Positions 35,522 through 44,647 of a DNA stretch of 54,816 nt are shown here, one piece after another (the stretch's first letter is position 1; each line of letters opens with the position of its first letter). Where the stretch lies: assembly GCF_020253645.1 (NCBI RefSeq), contig NZ_JADCBG010000104.1:1-54816 (forward strand), given 5' to 3'. This DNA comes from Phenylobacterium sp. (GTDB lineage: Bacteria > Pseudomonadota > Alphaproteobacteria > Caulobacterales > Caulobacteraceae). The position numbers and the translations under genes are program-made. Below the pieces are notes generated by a model. That model was given only the letters and a program-made list of their open reading frames with translations. It made no database searches and was not told the origin of the DNA.

Positions 35522-37063
35522 ATGGAGGCGGCGGTCGTCAAGCGCGAAAGCCCCACGGGCGGGTTCGGCGCCGGTCCGCCCCGCGGTCCCGGCGGTCCGG
35601 GGGGCTTCGGTCCCGGCGGTCCCGGCCGGCGTCCGGGAATGCCCGATCTGACCACTGGCCCGATCGGTCCGACCCTCGTGACCTTCGCCCTGCCGGTCCT
35701 GGGCACAAACATCCTCCAGTCCCTCAGCGGGACCTCCAACGCCTTCTGGGTCAGTCATGTGCTCGGCCCCGCCGCCCTGACGGCGACCACCAACGCCAAC
35801 CAGGTCTTCTTCCTGATGATGGGCGCCATGTTCGGCGTCTCCATGTCCGCCAACCTGTTGATCGGGCAGGCGATCGGATCGGGCAACCGCGACCTTGCAA
35901 AGCGGGTCGTCGGCACCTGCATCATCTTCTTCCTGGCCATCTCACTGATGGTCGGACTCACGGGCTTCCTGGCCACGCCGGGAATCCTCGCCGCCATGGG
36001 CACGCCGGCGGACGCCCGGGCGGACGCCACGACCTACCTGCGGGTCATCTTCATGGCGATCCCCATCATGTACTTCTTCTCCTTCGTGCAGATGGCGCAG
36101 AGGGGGACAGGGGACTCGCGGACGCCCTTCTACTTCGCTCTGCTGGCCATCTCGATGGAGGTAGTCCTCAATCCGATGCTGATCACCGGCTTCGGGCCTT
36201 TTCCCCGGATGGGCATCGCCGGATCCGCCTCGGCCACCCTGATCTGCCAGGGCCTGACCCTGGCGGCGATCATCTTCTGGCTACACCGCAGGGACTCGAT
36301 CCTGATCCCCCGTCCCGGGGAGTTCGGCTACCTGATCCCGGACCTCTCCATCATCCGCACCCTGGTCATGAAGGGCCTGCCCATGGGCCTGCAGATGTTC
36401 ATCATGTCCTTTGCGGCCCTGACCATGACGAGCTTCGTCAACAGCTACGGGTCGACCACGGCGGCGGCCTACGGCGTGGCCATGCAGATGTGGGCCTATG
36501 TGCAGATGCCGGCCATGGCGCTGGGCATGGCGGTCTCATCCATGGCGGCGCAGAACGCCGGGGCGGGGCGGATGGACCGGGTCGACCGGGTGGCCCGGAC
36601 GGGTATCGGGTACTCCGTTCTCCTGAGCGCCCTGCCGATCCTGCTGATCTATATTGCCGGTCCCCTGGCGCCGCGCCTCTTCCTGCCGGAGGGCAGCCCA
36701 TCCATTCCCATCGCCCAGCACATCAACTACTTCGTCCTCTGGGGCTTCATTCCCTTCGGCATGAGCTTCATCCTGTCGGGCATCGTGCGGGCCACCGGCT
36801 CGGTCTGGCCGCCGCTGATCTCGATGATCATCGCCATGTGGGGCATCCGCATCCCGGTGGCCAGCCTGCTCCAGCCCGCCCTGGGCGCCGACGCCGTATG
36901 GATCAGCTTCCCCGTCGGCTCGATCGCCTCCTGTCTCCTCGCCTTCGCCTGGTATCGGTGGGGCAACTGGCGGAAGTCCAGCCTGCTCGCCGCCTTCGCC
37001 CCTGGAGGTGCGAAACCTCAGCCGGCCATGGCGCCCACCCCGTCCCGGGTGGACACCCCCTGA
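35522..37063 (+). CDS. MATE family efflux transporter with Gly/Pro-rich N-terminus
   Basis: A 513-residue inner-membrane exporter of drugs or metabolites using an Na+ or H+ gradient. Twelve hydrophobic segments start at ~55 (TLVTFALPVLGTNILQSL), and the two MATE repeats each have the PxxxN-type helices. The first ~45 residues are unusual: a Gly/Pro-rich stretch (GPPRGPGGPGGFGPGGPG) of collagen-like composition. A start at Met40 would remove it, but no ribosome binding site is visible there, whereas ATG 35522 has GGGGAAGA; so the tail is probably real. The gene ends 7 bp before the stop of the convergent serine hydrolase. Confidence 0.88.
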   Translation: MEAAVVKRESPTGGFGAGPPRGPGGPGGFGPGGPGRRPGMPDLTTGPIGPTLVTFALPVLGTNILQSLSGTSNAFWVSHVLGPAALTATTNANQVFFLMMGAMFGVSMSANLLIGQAIGSGNRDLAKRVVGTCIIFFLAISLMVGLTGFLATPGILAAMGTPADARADATTYLRVIFMAIPIMYFFSFVQMAQRGTGDSRTPFYFALLAISMEVVLNPMLITGFGPFPRMGIAGSASATLICQGLTLAAIIFWLHRRDSILIPRPGEFGYLIPDLSIIRTLVMKGLPMGLQMFIMSFAALTMTSFVNSYGSTTAAAYGVAMQMWAYVQMPAMALGMAVSSMAAQNAGAGRMDRVDRVARTGIGYSVLLSALPILLIYIAGPLAPRLFLPEGSPSIPIAQHINYFVLWGFIPFGMSFILSGIVRATGSVWPPLISMIIAMWGIRIPVASLLQPALGADAVWISFPVGSIASCLLAFAWYRWGNWRKSSLLAAFAPGGAKPQPAMAPTPSRVDTP

Positions 37064-37070
37064 GCCCGGA

Positions 37071-38288
37071 TCAGGGCTCCATCAGCGCGGCGTAGACCAG
37101 GGTCCGGAGCTCCCGCCGGATGGGGTAGGTGGACGATCCCATGAGCTGGGTGAGGAAGACGACGGCGATGTCCTTGACCGGATCGATCCAGAAGGCGGTG
37201 GAGGCTGCGCCGCCCCAGTAGTACTCGCCTGGGCTGGAAGTCAGCATGGCCCGGACCGGATCAAAGGTGACGGCGAAGCCGAGGCCGAAGCCCACCCCGG
37301 CGTTGGTCGCCTCCGAGAAGAGTGAGCGGGACAGCATGGTCAGGTCCTGGCCGCCAGGTAGATGGTTGGAGGCCATCAGGCGCAGGGTAGCGGGCGCGAT
37401 CAGCCGTTCACCGCCCAGTTCTCCCCGGTTCACGAGCATCCGGCAGAACTTCATGTAGTCGTCCGCCGTGGAGACCAGCCCGCCGCCGCCCGAGTGGAAA
37501 CGCGGCGTCTGGTGGTAGGCGCTGGTCACCGGGTCGTCCTGCAGGGTCAGGCCGCCTTCCGGCGTGGGCGCGTAGCAGGCCGAGAACCGGGCCGCCTGGT
37601 CGGCGCGGACGGAGAAGCCGGTCTCGGTCATGCCGAGAGGCGCAAAGATGCGCTGGGCGAGGAAGTCCTGGAACGGCTGGCCGGAGATTCGCTCGACCAG
37701 GACCCCGAGGACATCTGTGGAGATGGAATAGTTCCAGGCCTCCCCCGGTGAGAACTCCAGAGGCAGGCGGGCGAGGGCGTCGACGAAGCCCTGCATGTCG
37801 AGGGGCCCATGGGAGTCGGCGATTTTCAGCTTACGGTAGGCGGCGTCCACATTGGTCCGGGTCTGGAAGCCATAGGTCAGGCCGGAGGTGTGGCGCAGCA
37901 GGTCAACCATCTGCATGGATCGCGCCGGCGGGGTCGTCAGGTAGGGGCCGGTCCCGGCGGAGTAGACTGTAAGGTCCTTCCACTCGGGAATGAAGCGTGA
38001 GACCGGGTCGTCCAGGGCGACCTTGCCCTCCTCCAGCAGCATCATGAAGGCGAGGCTCGTGATCGGCTTGGTCATGGAATAGATGCGATGCACGTCTTCG
38101 CGCGTGGCGGCGCGGCCGCGCTCGCGGTCCGCAAGGCCCTGGACCGTCTCGTGGACCAGGTCGCCCCCCCTCATCACCTGGAGATGGACGAACGGCAGTC
38201 GTCCACTCGCCAGATAGGTCTCCTCGAGGAACTGGTCGATACGGGCCAGGCGGGCGGGGGAGAAGCCGAGGGCTTGCGGGCGGGTCAT
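37071..38288 (-). CDS. serine hydrolase, class C beta-lactamase/EstB-like
   Basis: A 405-residue serine hydrolase. The nucleophile lies in SMTK (71-74, the S-x-x-K motif); the second motif is NYSIST with Tyr as general base (~206); the third, a usual KTG/HxG, is seen as WGGAAST (~359). This set is typical of EstB-like esterases and D-aminopeptidases rather than true beta-lactamases. No signal peptide is visible, so it may be cytosolic. ATG 38288 (MTRPQALGFS) with GGCAAGGAAA upstream is preferred over an upstream start that adds an unrelated leader. It is divergent from the acyl-CoA dehydrogenase gene, 140 bp away. Confidence 0.85.
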   Translation of the reverse strand: MTRPQALGFSPARLARIDQFLEETYLASGRLPFVHLQVMRGGDLVHETVQGLADRERGRAATREDVHRIYSMTKPITSLAFMMLLEEGKVALDDPVSRFIPEWKDLTVYSAGTGPYLTTPPARSMQMVDLLRHTSGLTYGFQTRTNVDAAYRKLKIADSHGPLDMQGFVDALARLPLEFSPGEAWNYSISTDVLGVLVERISGQPFQDFLAQRIFAPLGMTETGFSVRADQAARFSACYAPTPEGGLTLQDDPVTSAYHQTPRFHSGGGGLVSTADDYMKFCRMLVNRGELGGERLIAPATLRLMASNHLPGGQDLTMLSRSLFSEATNAGVGFGLGFAVTFDPVRAMLTSSPGEYYWGGAASTAFWIDPVKDIAVVFLTQLMGSSTYPIRRELRTLVYAALMEP

Positions 38289-38428
38289 GGCGTTTCCTTG
38301 CCTTTGAGGTCTGCGAGGACCTTGCGGCGCCGGGCCCCTTTTCGCAAAGGCCGGCGTTGCGCAATCGGCCCTTCGGCCCGATAGTTGAACAAACAGTATG
38401 CCGCACCTCGGCGCTAGGGAGGACAATG

Positions 38429-39757
38429 ATGGCCTGGGACTTCGAGACCGATCCTGAATTCCAGAAGAAGCTCGACTGGATCGAGGACTTCATGCGCGAG
38501 GAGGTCGAACCCCTCAGCCACCTGGGCATGGCCGCCCATGGCCCCCTGGGCCGCGAGAAGTTCATCAAGCCCCTGCAGGACAAGGTGAAGGCCCAGGGCC
38601 TGTGGGCCTGCCACCTGGGTCCTGAACTTGGCGGCCAGGGCTATGGCCAGCTGAAGCTGGGCCTGATGAACGAGAAGCTCGGCCGCAACGGCCTCGCACC
38701 CACCATCTTCGGCTGCCAGGCGCCGGATACCGGCAACGCCGAGATCATCGCTCACTACGGCACGGAGAAGCAGAAGGAGCAGTACCTCTGGCCGCTCCTC
38801 AACGGCGAGATCCGCTCGGCCTTCTCCATGTCCGAGCCGACCGGCGGCTCCGATCCCCTGACCTTCCGGACCCGCGCCGTCCTGGACGGCGACGAGTGGG
38901 TCATCAACGGCGAGAAGTGGTACTCGACCAACGCTCGCTGGGCGAAGGTCCTGGTCGTCTACGCCATCACCGACCCCGACGCGAAGGACCCCTACCGGCG
39001 CACCTCCATCTTCCTGGTGCCCACGGACACCCCCGGGGTTCGGATCATCCGCAACGTCGCCGTTGGCGCAGGCGGCGAGATCGGCGGCGGCAACGAGGGC
39101 TATGTCGAGTACAAGGACGTCCGCGTCCCCTACGACGCCCTGCTGGGCGAGCGCGGCGCAGCCTTCGTCATCGCCCAGGTCCGCCTTGGCGGCGGCCGGG
39201 TCCACCACGCCATGCGAACGGTGGGCGCCTGCAAGCACGCCCTGGACCTGATGTGCCAGCGGGCCGTCTCGCGCACCACCCGGGACGGGCGGCTGGCCGA
39301 CCTGCAGATGGTGCAGGAGCAGATCGCGGACTCCTGGATCGCCCTGGAGAGCTTCCGCCTCCTGGTGCTGCGGACGGCCTGGCTGATCGACAAGCACAAG
39401 GACTACAACATGGTCCGCAAGGACATCGCCGCCATCAAGGTGGCCATGCCCAAGGTCTACAACGACATCGCCACCAAGGCCGCCCACCTGCATGGCGCCC
39501 TGGGCGTCTCGAATGAAATGCCCTTCATGCACATGGTGACCAGCTCGCTGGTCATGGGCATAGCCGACGGCCCGACCGAGGTGCACAAGGTCACCCTGGC
39601 CAAGCAGGTGCTGAAAGACTACCGGCCCGACAACGACCTCTTCCCCAAGTACCACATCCCGCGCCTGCGCGAGGAAGCCCAGGAGAAGTTCTCCAAGGAG
39701 CTGGCGGAGATCAAGGAAGAATACGCCCGCCGAGCGCGGGACGCGGCCTCGGCCTGA
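38429..39757 (+). CDS. acyl-CoA dehydrogenase
   Basis: A 442-residue flavoenzyme for the first step of fatty-acid or related acyl-CoA oxidation. Typical blocks: SAFSMSEPTGGSDPLTF (~135-150) for FAD/substrate contacts, WVINGEKWYSTNA (~163), the IRVPYDALLG-like strand (VRVPYDALLGERG, ~230), and the C-terminal LHGALGVSNEMPF with the ADGPTEVHK end. The long form and N-terminus (FETDPEFQKKLDWIEDF) resemble the ACAD10/11-type rather than short-chain enzymes. AGGGAGGA lies 5 bases before ATG 38429 and 2 before ATG 38426, so I use the former. A terminator follows directly. Confidence 0.92.
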   Translation: MAWDFETDPEFQKKLDWIEDFMREEVEPLSHLGMAAHGPLGREKFIKPLQDKVKAQGLWACHLGPELGGQGYGQLKLGLMNEKLGRNGLAPTIFGCQAPDTGNAEIIAHYGTEKQKEQYLWPLLNGEIRSAFSMSEPTGGSDPLTFRTRAVLDGDEWVINGEKWYSTNARWAKVLVVYAITDPDAKDPYRRTSIFLVPTDTPGVRIIRNVAVGAGGEIGGGNEGYVEYKDVRVPYDALLGERGAAFVIAQVRLGGGRVHHAMRTVGACKHALDLMCQRAVSRTTRDGRLADLQMVQEQIADSWIALESFRLLVLRTAWLIDKHKDYNMVRKDIAAIKVAMPKVYNDIATKAAHLHGALGVSNEMPFMHMVTSSLVMGIADGPTEVHKVTLAKQVLKDYRPDNDLFPKYHIPRLREEAQEKFSKELAEIKEEYARRARDAASA

Positions 39758-39779
39758 ACCGCCCGCCTCGATCGGATCA

Positions 39780-39813
39780 GGGGGCGTCTTGGAAGGGGCG
39801 CCCCCGTGTTTTT
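39780..39813 (+). terminator. rho-independent terminator after the acyl-CoA dehydrogenase gene
   Basis: Stem GGGGGCG (39780-39786) / CGCCCCC (39799-39805) with a 12-base loop, then GTG and five T. It separates the dehydrogenase from the downstream ligase-FMN reductase-ribB operon. Confidence 0.85.
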
Positions 39814-39880
39814 GCTTGATCGTCGCGACGGAAGGCCGTCAGGGTCGTAGCGTTCCCCGCTTTCCCCCCGAGTTCCCCGA

Positions 39881-40825
39881 ATGCCCTCTGTGTCTGCATC
39901 TGAATGGCCCGTCATGTCGATCACCGAGGCGCACGCGCGCCTGACGGCGCCGGGCCAGGGCTTCGAGATGGAGGAGCCGGTCATCCAGGGCGTCCGGCAG
40001 AGGACCTGGAAGAACGCGCCGCCGACCCTGCGGGACATCTTCCTGAACGGTCGGGCCTCCGCGGCGCGGGAATTTCTGGTCTACGAGGACGACTGCGCGA
40101 CCGACGAGGCCTTCTTCCGCGCCGCCATCGCCCTGGCCCGCCAGCTCCAGGCTGACGGGGTGCGCGAGGGCGACCGTGTCGCTGTGATCATGCGCAATCT
40201 GCCTGAGAGGCCGGTGGCCTTCTTCGCCGGGGTCCTAGCCGGCGCCATCGTCACCCCCCTGAACGGCGGGTGGACCGGTCCCGCGCTACAGCAAGGCCTC
40301 GCCGACTCCGGGACGCGGGTGGCGATCGTCGACGACGAGCGACTCGAGCGGATCGCCCCCCGCCCGGGCGAGCTTCCCGAGCTGGAGCGGATCTATGTCG
40401 CCCGCCTGCCGGAGGACGCCGACCCTGGCCCCCGGACCATGCGCCTCGAGACTTTCATCGGCCCGGTGAATAGCTGGAAGGACCTGCCGGATTCGCCGCT
40501 GCCGGACGTCGCCATCGATCCCGACGCCGCCGCCGCCATCCTCTGCACGTCGGGCACGACGGGACGGCCCAAAGACGCCCTTTGCGCCCACCGCAACATG
40601 ACCTCCAATGTCATGACCAGCGGCATCGCCTCAGCGCGCCACTTCATGCGGGCCAGCCAGCCCCTGCCTGAGAGCGACCCGCACAAGCTGCCGGGGCGCA
40701 GCTTGCTCCTGGTGGCGTCTCTCTTTCACGCGACCGGCTTGTCCGCGACCCTCGGTCCGACCACGAACGCCGGAGGTAAGATCCTGAAGACCGAGCTGAA
40801 TTCGGTGTTCGGGGGGCGGGAATGA
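39881..40825 (+). pseudogene. truncated AMP-dependent acyl-CoA ligase
   Basis: 314 residues that match only the N-terminal half of an adenylate-forming ligase (normally ~500-600). The P-loop motif ILCTSGTTGRPKDALCAHRN (~224-243) is intact. The A4 region LLVASLFHATGLSATLGPTTN is reached at ~275, and the protein then ends after about 20 more residues (KILKTELNSVFGGRE). All later motifs (YG-T-E, TGD, hinge, catalytic Lys) are missing. The next gene begins inside the stop (ATGA at 40822), so there is no remaining C-terminal coding sequence; a deletion fused the ligase to the FMN-reductase gene. It should be catalytically dead as a ligase, though possibly translated. Confidence 0.75.
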
Positions 40826-41397
40826 CTGTCCCGGCGCCGCTTATCATCGGTCTTGGCGGCACAACCCGCGCCGGCTCCAGCACGGAACTCGCCCTGTCGG
40901 CCGCCCTTTCCGCAGCCGAGGGACTCGGCGCCCGCACCCGGCTGGTGGGCGGCGCCTTCCTGGCGGACCTGCCGATCTACGACCCTCGCCCCGGCGATCC
41001 TTCCGAGCGGCAGGCCGAGCTGGCCGACCTTGTCAGGGGCGCCGACGGCCTTATCCTCGCGACCCCGGGCTACCATGGATCCCTCTCCGGCGTCATGAAG
41101 AACGCCCTCGATACCCTCGAGCTCCTCCGCGGGGACGCCCGGCCTTATTTCTCTGACCGCGCCGTCGGCGTGATTGTCACGGCGGCTGGTCCGCAGGCTG
41201 CAGGCACGACCCTGACGGCGGTCCGGTCGATTATTCACGCCCTCCGCGGTTGGCCGACGCCCTATGGGGCCGCCATGACCGTGAACAGCGCCTCCTTCGG
41301 ACCGGACGGCCGTCCGCTGGAAGCTCATGACGCCTGGCAGGTCGACACCGTCGCCGCTCAGGTGGTCCAGTTTGCAAAGATGAGGCTCACGTCATGA
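40822..41397 (+). CDS. NAD(P)H-dependent FMN reductase
   Basis: A 191-residue flavodoxin-fold reductase of the SsuE/ArsH-type (FMN_red) family. The phosphate-binding loop is GTTRAGSS (~13-20) and the flavin/substrate loop PGYHGSLSGVMKNALD (~82-97) is diagnostic. It reduces FMN with NAD(P)H, and its neighbour ribB makes a riboflavin precursor, so a flavin link is sensible. ATGA overlaps with both the truncated ligase before it and ribB after it show one translationally coupled unit. Complete. Confidence 0.87.
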   Translation: MTVPAPLIIGLGGTTRAGSSTELALSAALSAAEGLGARTRLVGGAFLADLPIYDPRPGDPSERQAELADLVRGADGLILATPGYHGSLSGVMKNALDTLELLRGDARPYFSDRAVGVIVTAAGPQAAGTTLTAVRSIIHALRGWPTPYGAAMTVNSASFGPDGRPLEAHDAWQVDTVAAQVVQFAKMRLTS

Positions 41398-42539
41398 AGC
41401 GTCCCTATCTCGTTACAGACCCGCCCTCCGCCCCGAGGGGCGGAGAGTCCGCCATTAGTCCGATCGAGGACATCATCGAGGACGCCCGGAATGGCCGTCC
41501 GTATATCCTCGTGGACGCGGAGGACCGGGAGAACGAGGGGGATGTCATCATCCCGGCCCAGTTCGCCACGCCCGAGCAGATCAACTTCATGGCCAAGCAC
41601 GCCCGGGGCCTGATCTGCCTGTCCATCACCGGCGAAAGATCGCGCCAGCTGCGCCTTCCGCCCATGTCCGCTGACAACCAGTCCGGCCACGGCACGGCCT
41701 TCACCGTCTCCATCGAGGCCAGGGAAGGGGTGACCACCGGCATCTCGGCCCACGACCGGGCCCGCACCATTGCGGTGGCCGTGGACCCGACCAAGGGTGC
41801 GGACGACATTGTCTCGCCGGGCCACATATTTCCCCTCGTCGCCCGCGATGGAGGGGTGCTGGTTCGCGCGGGCCATACAGAGGCGGCCGTTGACATCTCG
41901 CGGCTCGCCGGCCTGAACCCCGCCGGGGTGATCTGCGAGATCATGAAGGACGACGGGTCTATGGCCCGCCTGCCGGACCTGATTGTCTTCGCCCAGACCC
42001 ATGGTCTGAAGATCGGCACCATCGCCGACCTGATCGCCTATCGCCGGAGGACGGAACGGCAGGTGGAGCGAGTGCTGGAGACCCCGGTGGAGAGCGCCTT
42101 CGGCGGCCGTTTCCGGATGGTCATTTACCGCAATATCCTGGACCGGACCGAGCACATGGTGCTCACCCGAGGCCGCATCGAGCCGGAGCGACCGACCCTG
42201 GTGCGCATGCACCGGCTCGACCTCGCTGCGGACGTCATTGGCGCCGGGGGCGCGAGGTCGGATTTCGTCCGCAAGGCGCTTGAGGCGCTGGCGGCCTCAG
42301 ATGGGGCGGGGGTCGCAGCCTTCATAGCCGACTCCAATCCCGCATGGCTCTCCGAGCGTTACGGCGCCGACCCGGGGGTGGACCATGGCGCCAATGTCCT
42401 CAGGGACTACGGCGTGGGCGCCCAGATTCTGATCGACCTTGGCGTGCGGGACATGATCCTCCTTACCAACTCGGCCACGGTCCTTCCGGGCTCGGCGGGC
42501 TACGGCCTTCGTATCGTTGAGCGCCGCCCCCTCGACTGA
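41394..42539 (+). CDS. ribB: 3,4-dihydroxy-2-butanone 4-phosphate synthase with inactive GTP cyclohydrolase II-like domain
   Basis: A 381-residue RibBA-type protein. Residues ~20-225 form the DHBP synthase: EDRENEGD (~43-50) with the metal and catalytic acids, DNQSGHGTAFTVS and GHTEAAVD. Residues ~235-381 have the GTP cyclohydrolase II fold, but the three zinc cysteines are gone: the usual HSECLTGDVFGSxRCDC reads HRLDLAADVIGAGGARSDF. So only the RibB reaction (ribulose 5-phosphate to DHBP plus formate) should run, and a separate RibA must exist elsewhere. Such RibBX/RibBA pseudo-fusions are common in alphaproteobacteria. Coupled to the FMN reductase by ATGA. Complete. Confidence 0.93.
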   Translation: MKRPYLVTDPPSAPRGGESAISPIEDIIEDARNGRPYILVDAEDRENEGDVIIPAQFATPEQINFMAKHARGLICLSITGERSRQLRLPPMSADNQSGHGTAFTVSIEAREGVTTGISAHDRARTIAVAVDPTKGADDIVSPGHIFPLVARDGGVLVRAGHTEAAVDISRLAGLNPAGVICEIMKDDGSMARLPDLIVFAQTHGLKIGTIADLIAYRRRTERQVERVLETPVESAFGGRFRMVIYRNILDRTEHMVLTRGRIEPERPTLVRMHRLDLAADVIGAGGARSDFVRKALEALAASDGAGVAAFIADSNPAWLSERYGADPGVDHGANVLRDYGVGAQILIDLGVRDMILLTNSATVLPGSAGYGLRIVERRPLD

Positions 42540-42577
42540 TCCCGGGATTCCGGCTTATAAGGCTTCCGCTTTACGCA

Positions 42578-42601
42578 GCGCCCGGCCGAAAGGTCGGGCG
42601 C
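42578..42601 (+). terminator. 10-bp hairpin with GAAA tetraloop between ribB and trcR
   Basis: GCGCCCGGCC-GAAA-GGTCGGGCGC, fully paired with one G-U. CGTCATTTC follows, so the T-run is weak. It could end the ribB transcript or structure the trcR 5' UTR, since it lies 20 bp before the trcR ATG. Confidence 0.55.
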
Positions 42602-42621
42602 CGTCATTTCAGGAGACCGCC

Positions 42622-43254
42622 ATGGCCGACATTCTGATGCCGAAGGCGACCGCTGTCTGGCTGGTCGACAACACTTCCCTGACCTTCGAGCAGATCGCCG
42701 ATTTCTGCGGCCTCCACCCCCTCGAGGTGAAGGGCATCGCCGACGGCGAGGTCGCCCGCGACATCCGCGGCGCGGACCCCATCGCCAACGGCCAACTCTC
42801 CCGCGAGGAGATCGATGCAGCTCAGAAGGACGCCAAGCGCCGCATGACGGCCCTGAAGAGCCGTCATGCCGAACATCTGAAGCCAGCCAAGAAGGCCCCG
42901 CGCTACACACCGGTCTCTCGCCGTCAGGATCGTCCTGACGCCATCGCCTGGTTCGTTCGCAACCACCCTGAAGTGCCGGACTCGCAGATTTCGCGCCTGC
43001 TCGGCACGACCAAGGCGACCATCGATCAGGTGCGCAACCGCACCCATTGGAACTCGGCCAACATCAAGCCCGTGGACCCGGTCAGCCTGGGGCTCTCGAC
43101 CCAGCTTGAGCTGGACGAGATTGTCAGGAAGGCGGCTGAGAAGCGCGCCCGGGATAATGCCCGCAAGGGCATTGTCGAACCTGAGGGCCCGACACTCGAG
43201 CCGGCCGCCGAGACTACCGCAGAGACCTGGTCGGACGAGGATGACGCCGCCTGA
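42622..43254 (+). CDS. trcR: cell cycle transcriptional regulator TrcR (DUF1013)
   Basis: A 210-residue DUF1013 protein; the Brucella homologue was described as the cell cycle transcriptional regulator TrcR, conserved in alphaproteobacteria. The N-terminal MPKATAVWLVDNTSLTFEQI and the DFCGLHPLEVKGIADGE block (~27-43) are family hallmarks, and the DSQISRLLGTTKATIDQVRNRTHW (~117-140, in parts) is a helix-turn-helix. Start ATG 42622 has AGGAGA. The Glu/Ala-rich tail is flexible. The region upstream has a strong hairpin. It controls cell-cycle progression genes in its relatives; here this is inferred. Confidence 0.92.
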   Translation: MADILMPKATAVWLVDNTSLTFEQIADFCGLHPLEVKGIADGEVARDIRGADPIANGQLSREEIDAAQKDAKRRMTALKSRHAEHLKPAKKAPRYTPVSRRQDRPDAIAWFVRNHPEVPDSQISRLLGTTKATIDQVRNRTHWNSANIKPVDPVSLGLSTQLELDEIVRKAAEKRARDNARKGIVEPEGPTLEPAAETTAETWSDEDDAA

Positions 43255-43261
43255 TCATGGA

Positions 43262-43444
43262 TCAGGCGGCGGGGCGCGCTCGCGATCTCAACGCCTCGAT
43301 TTCCTCCTTGATGCGGAGCTTCCGGCGTTTGATGTCGCGGATCGCGATGTCTTCAGAACTGGGGTGGGCAAGGGCGTCCCGCAGTTCGGTCTCAAGCGAC
43401 CGGTGCCGGCGGTCCAGTTCGCGTATGCGAGCGTCAATGGACAT
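43262..43444 (-). CDS. DUF465 (YdcH family) small protein
   Basis: A 60-residue, highly charged, helical protein: RIRELDRRHRSLETELRDAL, then IRDIKRRKLRIKEEIEALR, which is the DUF465 coiled-coil signature ending in KxRKLxIKDxIxRL. Function unknown. It is convergent with trcR (7 bp) and divergent from a second DUF465 gene 185 bp away. Confidence 0.88.
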   Translation of the reverse strand: MSIDARIRELDRRHRSLETELRDALAHPSSEDIAIRDIKRRKLRIKEEIEALRSRARPAA

Positions 43445-43629
43445 GATCCAGAGTCTCCTTCCATGCGACTGCCCCCACTCAACACCCGCTGGCGCCCTTT
43501 GTCAGATCACATAAGATTGCACTGGAAGTCTTCCTAGACTTGGGAACACCCCATGATCACCCGGCGCCCATCCGAGACCGATTTCCCGGCGCTGCGAGGG
43601 CAGGTGGGGCCGTCTCTGAGGGCGAGACC

Positions 43630-43848
43630 GTGAACGCACCCCAGAATCCAGTTGACGAGGCGGAAGCCCGTCGTCGACTGGCCGAGCTTCAACTCGACCA
43701 CAGCGACCTGGAGGTCGCCATCCTAGCAATCGGGCAGTCGCCTGTTCCCGACATGCTGGTGATCGGAAGACTCAAGCGGAAAAAGCTGGCTCTCAAGGAT
43801 CAGATCCAGAGGCTTAAGGATCAGCTGACTCCTGACATTATCGCCTGA
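43630..43848 (+). CDS. second DUF465 (YdcH family) small protein
   Basis: A 72-residue protein with the same DUF465 end (VIGRLKRKKLALKDQIQRLK), preceded by EAEARRRLAELQLDHSDLE. The start GTG 43630 (VNAPQNPVDEA) is chosen because the upstream frame (from TTG 43540) is Pro/Arg-rich and unlike the family. It faces away from the first DUF465 gene and stands 20 bp before the stop of the convergent diguanylate cyclase. Confidence 0.82.
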   Translation: MNAPQNPVDEAEARRRLAELQLDHSDLEVAILAIGQSPVPDMLVIGRLKRKKLALKDQIQRLKDQLTPDIIA

Positions 43849-43868
43849 AGCGGGACGAAGGCCGGCTG

Positions 43869-44591
43869 TCAGGCCCTCCGCTCTCTGCGCCGGGCATACA
43901 TGGCGGCATCCGCTCTTGCGAGGAGGTCTTCGCCTTCGACGTCCGGGTGAATTTCGCTCACCCCATAGGACACGTGGAGGGGCGCCGACCACTCCCCGAA
44001 CTGGACCGGGGCGGCCTCAAGGCTGCGAGCGAGGTTCCTGGCCCGAACCTCGGCGGCGTGAAGCCCGGCCTGGGCGAGGATGACCGCGAACTCGTCACCC
44101 CCTACCCGAGCGACCAGGTCTCCCTCGGTCATCTGTGACTTCAGTCGGTCCGCGACAGCACGAAGCGCGAGGTCTCCCGCAGAGTGTCCGAACCTGTCGT
44201 TGACGGCCTTGAAATCGTCGAGGTCCAGATAAACCAGGGCCGCCGGCGATCGGTACCTGCGGCTGAAGGTCCGGATGCGCTCAAGCTCTCTCATCAGGGC
44301 CCGTCTATTCAGCACCGGCGTCAACGGATCCTCGTCCGCGAGGATCTCCATACGGGTGAGCTGCGCCTTCAGCCGCCCCACCTCCTGCCTCAGGTCGTCT
44401 ATCTCGGTGAGCAGGGTCCGGATCGCGCCTTGGACAGCGGGGGTGAGTTCGGCCTCGGAAAGTCCCAGAAAGGCCGTCTGATCCGGCTTTGCGGGTCCCC
44501 GTCCAGCGACCTTGGCTCCGGCCTGCGCCAGGGCGCGCTTGCGGATATCCGAAAACGGCTGATTTCTTGACCCTGTGACCTTAAGAACCAT
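43869..44591 (-). CDS. diguanylate cyclase (GGDEF), no I-site
   Basis: A 240-residue soluble diguanylate cyclase. A coiled coil at ~58-85 (LLTEIDDLRQEVGRLKAQL) precedes the GGDEF domain (~85-235) and would form the dimer. GGDEF is intact (VARVGGDEFAVI, ~164-172), and YLDLDDFKAVNDRFGH is the metal/GTP strand. The inhibitory site RxxD, five residues before GGDEF, is TEGD here, so product feedback is probably lost. The N-terminal ~55 residues are low in similarity. Upstream on this strand the intergenic region holds the purE promoter on the other strand. It makes c-di-GMP; opposite in effect to the EAL protein at 1026-2684. Confidence 0.92.
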   Translation of the reverse strand: MVLKVTGSRNQPFSDIRKRALAQAGAKVAGRGPAKPDQTAFLGLSEAELTPAVQGAIRTLLTEIDDLRQEVGRLKAQLTRMEILADEDPLTPVLNRRALMRELERIRTFSRRYRSPAALVYLDLDDFKAVNDRFGHSAGDLALRAVADRLKSQMTEGDLVARVGGDEFAVILAQAGLHAAEVRARNLARSLEAAPVQFGEWSAPLHVSYGVSEIHPDVEGEDLLARADAAMYARRRERRA

Positions 44592-44647
44592 GGAGGACCA
44601 TCCGCGAATCTTTTCGGGACGTTAACACTAATTGCTTGCTGTGTGTG

